A stretch of 64,000 nucleotides of DNA, taken from positions 1 to 64,000 of the forward strand of contig NZ_JBLWFK010000002.1 of the NCBI RefSeq assembly GCF_048323675.1, written 5' to 3'. Under the pieces are notes generated by a model. The model was not told the DNA's origin. It saw nothing but the letters and a program-made list of their open reading frames with translations, and searched no databases. The DNA comes from Mangrovimicrobium sp048323675. Lineage in GTDB: Bacteria; Pseudomonadota; Gammaproteobacteria; Pseudomonadales; Halieaceae. How positions within the stretch are numbered: the first letter of the stretch is position 1; each line of letters starts with the position of its first letter. Of the stretch, positions 61,849 through 64,000 are shown piece after piece. The translations under genes and the position numbers were made by a program.

Positions 61849-62298
61849 TCAGCCGGCCTGGTTCCCGGGCATGGCGGGAGAACCCGGGACCGCGGGCACC
61901 TGTTCCAGCGCGCTGTCCCAGCCGGCGCGGCTTGCGGTGAAGATGTGCGCGCTGGGGCGCAGGGTCAGGGGGGTGTCCAGGCAGCCCGCGGGCACCATGA
62001 CCAGCCCCTCTGCCAGCGCCTCGTTGGGCAGCGCGGAGCCGCAGTGGCGGCAGAAGGCGCGCACATGCCGGGTTCCGGGCAGCTGGAAATTGGCGACGCT
62101 GTCCGCGCCGCGCAGCCAGCGCAACCGCGCATTGGGCGCGAACAGGTTGGCCGCGTGGGCCGATCCGCTGCCCTTGCGGCAGTGGCTGCAGTGACAGAGA
62201 AAGAAATCCTTGAATTCACCTTCGATGGCGAAGGCCACTGCGCCGCACAGGCAGCTGCCGCTTGGTTGGGTCACGCTGTTGTCTCCATTAATGTTCAC
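61849..62298 (-). CDS. GFA/CENP-V-type zinc protein
   Basis: 149 residues. Zinc ligands: GSCLCGAV near 14-21, CHCSHCRKGSGS near 35-46 and FCRHCGSAL near 82-90, the pattern of the glutathione-dependent formaldehyde-activating (Gfa) family. Many members have unknown substrates. It overlaps the upstream peroxidase gene by 11 bp, so the two are co-translated. Confidence 0.9.
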   Translation of the reverse strand: MNINGDNSVTQPSGSCLCGAVAFAIEGEFKDFFLCHCSHCRKGSGSAHAANLFAPNARLRWLRGADSVANFQLPGTRHVRAFCRHCGSALPNEALAEGLVMVPAGCLDTPLTLRPSAHIFTASRAGWDSALEQVPAVPGSPAMPGNQAG

Positions 62299-63298
62299 TG
62301 TCCCGCGGTATGTCCGGGGTACTTTCCAGCGCCTGCAGGAAGGCCAGCAGGGCGTCGATTTCCGCCGCCCCGAGGTCCGCTGTGGTCAGCGCCGGTGAGA
62401 GGCTCGGGCGTGCAGGGAAAGGGCCGTTGAAGTGCTCCAGCACTGCGCGCAGGGTCGCGATGGAACCATCGTGCATGTAGGGCGCGCGCAGGGTGATATT
62501 GCGCAGGCCCGGTGTTTTAAAGGCGTATTTGTCGGCCGCGTCGCGGGAGAAACGGAAACGGCCGAGGTCAGCGCCCGCGGGCAGGCCGATATCGTGAAAG
62601 GCGCCGTCGGTGAAGTTCCAGCCGCTGTGGCAGGCCGTGCAGTTCGCCCTGCCGGTAAACAGGGCGAAGCCGCGCCGGGCGTCTTCCGGAACTGCGCCCG
62701 GGTCGCCGGCGACCCAGCGGTCGAAGGGGGTGTCGCCGGACAGGTTTTCGCGCTGGTATGTCGCCAGAGCCGCGGACAGGGTTATCAGGCTGATACCGCG
62801 ATCCGGGAATACTGCCGCGAATGCCGCGGCGTAGTCGGGTATCGCCGCCAGTTCAGCGGTCAGGCGGCCGACATCCTGGGCCATCTCGTCGTGCGCGGTG
62901 AGGGCGAACCACACCTGTGATTCCAGGGTCGGCGTGCGTCCGTCCCAGAGCAGCGCGCGGCTCCACGCCAGGTTCTGCACGCTCGGCGTGTGGCGTTCGT
63001 TGCGCAATCCGTCGGCGCCGATGGCGGTGGGCCGGCCGTCCTCCCAGCCCCGGGCGGGATCGTGGCAGGTGGCGCAACTGATGTCGTTGTCGCGGGACAG
63101 GCGCGGGTCGAAGAACAGTTTCTCGCCCAGCGCGGCTTTCGCCGCGGAGTAGGGGTTGCCCGCCGGGTGGGGGACCGTGTCGGGGCGCTTGAACGCGGCC
63201 AGTGCGGCCGGCGAAACGTCGCTACCACTCGCCTGCCCGCTGGCCGCAGCCAGCAGGAAGGTCAGGGCGAGTGTCGCCTGGGTGAAGGTTTTCCACAT
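62288..63298 (-). CDS. Di-haem cytochrome-c peroxidase (CcpA/MauG family)
   Basis: 336 residues. A signal peptide (about 1-23, cleavage after GQASG) directs it to the periplasm. Two c-type haem sites, ISCATCH near 74-80 and NCTACHSG near 220-227, and LRNITLRAPYMHDGSI near 273-288 are characteristic. It reduces H2O2 or, as in MauG relatives, oxidises a protein or organic substrate. First of an overlapping pair with the GFA protein. Confidence 0.93.
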   Translation of the reverse strand: MWKTFTQATLALTFLLAAASGQASGSDVSPAALAAFKRPDTVPHPAGNPYSAAKAALGEKLFFDPRLSRDNDISCATCHDPARGWEDGRPTAIGADGLRNERHTPSVQNLAWSRALLWDGRTPTLESQVWFALTAHDEMAQDVGRLTAELAAIPDYAAAFAAVFPDRGISLITLSAALATYQRENLSGDTPFDRWVAGDPGAVPEDARRGFALFTGRANCTACHSGWNFTDGAFHDIGLPAGADLGRFRFSRDAADKYAFKTPGLRNITLRAPYMHDGSIATLRAVLEHFNGPFPARPSLSPALTTADLGAAEIDALLAFLQALESTPDIPRDSEH

Positions 63299-63401
63299 AT
63301 CAGGTTAAAGGGGCAACTTCCCGGTGCCTGCATTTTGCCAGTTTTGCCTGGCTTGCTCGACTCCGGCCTGGAGACCGCGGCCTGCCGTCGGGACCAGCCC
63401 G

Positions 63402-63758
63402 TTATCCACACTCCACCACGCTGGCGATCCGGAAGGAACCGCGATCAAACAGGTTTTTTTCATCCTCGATCACTTCATCGGGCATGATGCTGGTCGACAG
63501 GTAGGCGAGGGTTCCCCGGAAGGTGGCCTCATCGTCAAACCAAAGTTCGGTAATGACATCGAAGGGAAAGTCATTGCCGGGGCCGGTTTCCGGGTGGGGC
63601 TGGGGATCGATGTAGCGGCGCACGTAGCGGGTGATGCCCTGGGCATATTGCATGCACAGGGGCGCGTGGTGGTTTTCGTAGTAATCGCGAAATTCTTCGG
63701 TGGAGATATCGCTGCGGCGTTTCATGAACAGCAGAATCTTGAAGGTTTTCTCGCTCAT
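63402..63758 (-). CDS. EthD-domain protein
   Basis: 118 residues, starting at the ATG at 63758 with AAGGA 7 nt upstream. FKILLFMKRRSDISTEEFRDYY and HHAPLCMQYAQGITRYVRRY match the EthD fold, a small ferredoxin-like beta-alpha dimer found beside P450s and other catabolic enzymes. It may catalyse a step on an unstable intermediate or act as accessory protein; function unknown. Confidence 0.88.
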   Translation of the reverse strand: MSEKTFKILLFMKRRSDISTEEFRDYYENHHAPLCMQYAQGITRYVRRYIDPQPHPETGPGNDFPFDVITELWFDDEATFRGTLAYLSTSIMPDEVIEDEKNLFDRGSFRIASVVECG

Positions 63759-63836
63759 CTTCCTGTCCTTGTCTGGCATTCCCGCGCGGCCTGGATATCC
63801 GGGACCCTCAGGCCGCAGTTGTGCAGTGAATTGCGT

Positions 63837-64000
63837 TCAACCCTTTGCCCACTCGGTGGGGGCTGCCGGCCACCGGAACACCGACCTGGCCGATGCGCCC
63901 AATATCCAGCGCTTTTCCTCCGCCGACAATTCCGGGTCGTCGCGCAGGTAATACAGCAGGTCGGCCCAGCTGTGGCCTGGTATCACCGTGTTGTCACTGG
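63837..64000 (-). CDS. C-terminal end of an amidohydrolase-2 family protein (partial)
   Basis: The last 54 codons of a leftward gene whose start lies beyond the window. Translation contains TVIPGHSWADLLYYLRDDP, then ELSAEEKRWILGASARSVFRW, matching the closing helices of amidohydrolase-2 proteins (usual ending LS-x-EE-x-K-x-x-I-L-G-x-NA-x-x-LF). The stop TGA is at 63839-63837. Short fragment, so moderate certainty. Confidence 0.6.
   Translation of the reverse strand, partial: SDNTVIPGHSWADLLYYLRDDPELSAEEKRWILGASARSVFRWPAAPTEWAKG

Overview
The window is high-GC (roughly 60-65%), densely packed bacterial chromosome. Two housekeeping-type genes (an RlmA-like 23S rRNA methyltransferase and a DUF2058/YaiL-type protein), a TonB-dependent receptor and an EmrAB-type efflux set point to a Gram-negative gammaproteobacterium. 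The many small catabolic operons resemble those of marine Halieaceae/Spongiibacteraceae-type bacteria, but that placement is an inference. No rRNA, tRNA, CRISPR array, prophage or transposase gene was seen.

Layout. 0.1-4.1 kb: leftward SDR, KstD-like FAD dehydrogenase and aldehyde dehydrogenase. 4.4-9.3 kb: rightward P450-type 3Fe-4S ferredoxin, SDR, then a DUF35 OB-fold protein, a thiolase-fold protein without catalytic cysteines, a DUF2889 protein and an amidohydrolase. 9.7-12.2 kb: TonB-dependent receptor. 12.3-15.4 kb: MarR, HlyD/EmrA and EmrB efflux operon. 15.4-20.0 kb: small hypothetical gene, nitroreductase, molybdopterin oxidoreductase and double hot-dog dehydratase. 20.0-20.6 kb: non-coding region with an 8-bp tandem array and two copies of a structured palindromic element. 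20.6-24.6 kb: leftward TetR, ferredoxin reductase, 2Fe-2S ferredoxin and MFS transporter. 24.8-26.8 kb: thiolase and a bare E2 acyltransferase catalytic domain. 27.0-30.1 kb: leftward CoA-transferase, small conserved protein and acyl-CoA synthetase. 30.2-35.6 kb: SDR, sulfotransferase, second molybdopterin oxidoreductase and aldo/keto reductase. 36-38.9 kb: amidohydrolase, a third palindromic element with a second type of long palindrome, and a luciferase-like monooxygenase. 39-44.8 kb: CNNM/CorC-type membrane protein, SDR, epoxide hydrolase and two alpha/beta hydrolases. 45-47.2 kb: fused E1 2-oxoacid dehydrogenase and a free lipoyl domain. 47.4-50 kb: AraC regulator, cupin and aldo/keto reductase. 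50.2-52.6 kb: RCC1-repeat lipoprotein. 52.8-64 kb: P450, UbiA-type prenyltransferase, RlmA, DUF2058, SDR, crotonase, amidohydrolase, an apparently permuted CoA-transferase, GFA protein, di-haem peroxidase, EthD protein and the end of another amidohydrolase.

Taken together the genes look like a toolkit for uptake and oxidative breakdown of hydrophobic compounds such as steroids, terpenoids or other alicyclic acids. Outer-membrane uptake, P450 hydroxylation with its ferredoxins and reductase, SDR/ALDH oxidation, CoA activation (synthetase and family III CoA-transferases), hydration, thiolysis or retro-aldol cleavage, and oxidative decarboxylation by an unusually split 2-oxoacid dehydrogenase are all represented. 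The substrate cannot be read from the sequence.

The least explained signal is non-coding. Three intergenic elements share a ~57-nt core containing two small hairpins, and each is enclosed by a perfect 21-24 bp inverted repeat whose sequence is different in every copy. One core hairpin shows compensatory base changes between copies, so the structure appears to be under selection.
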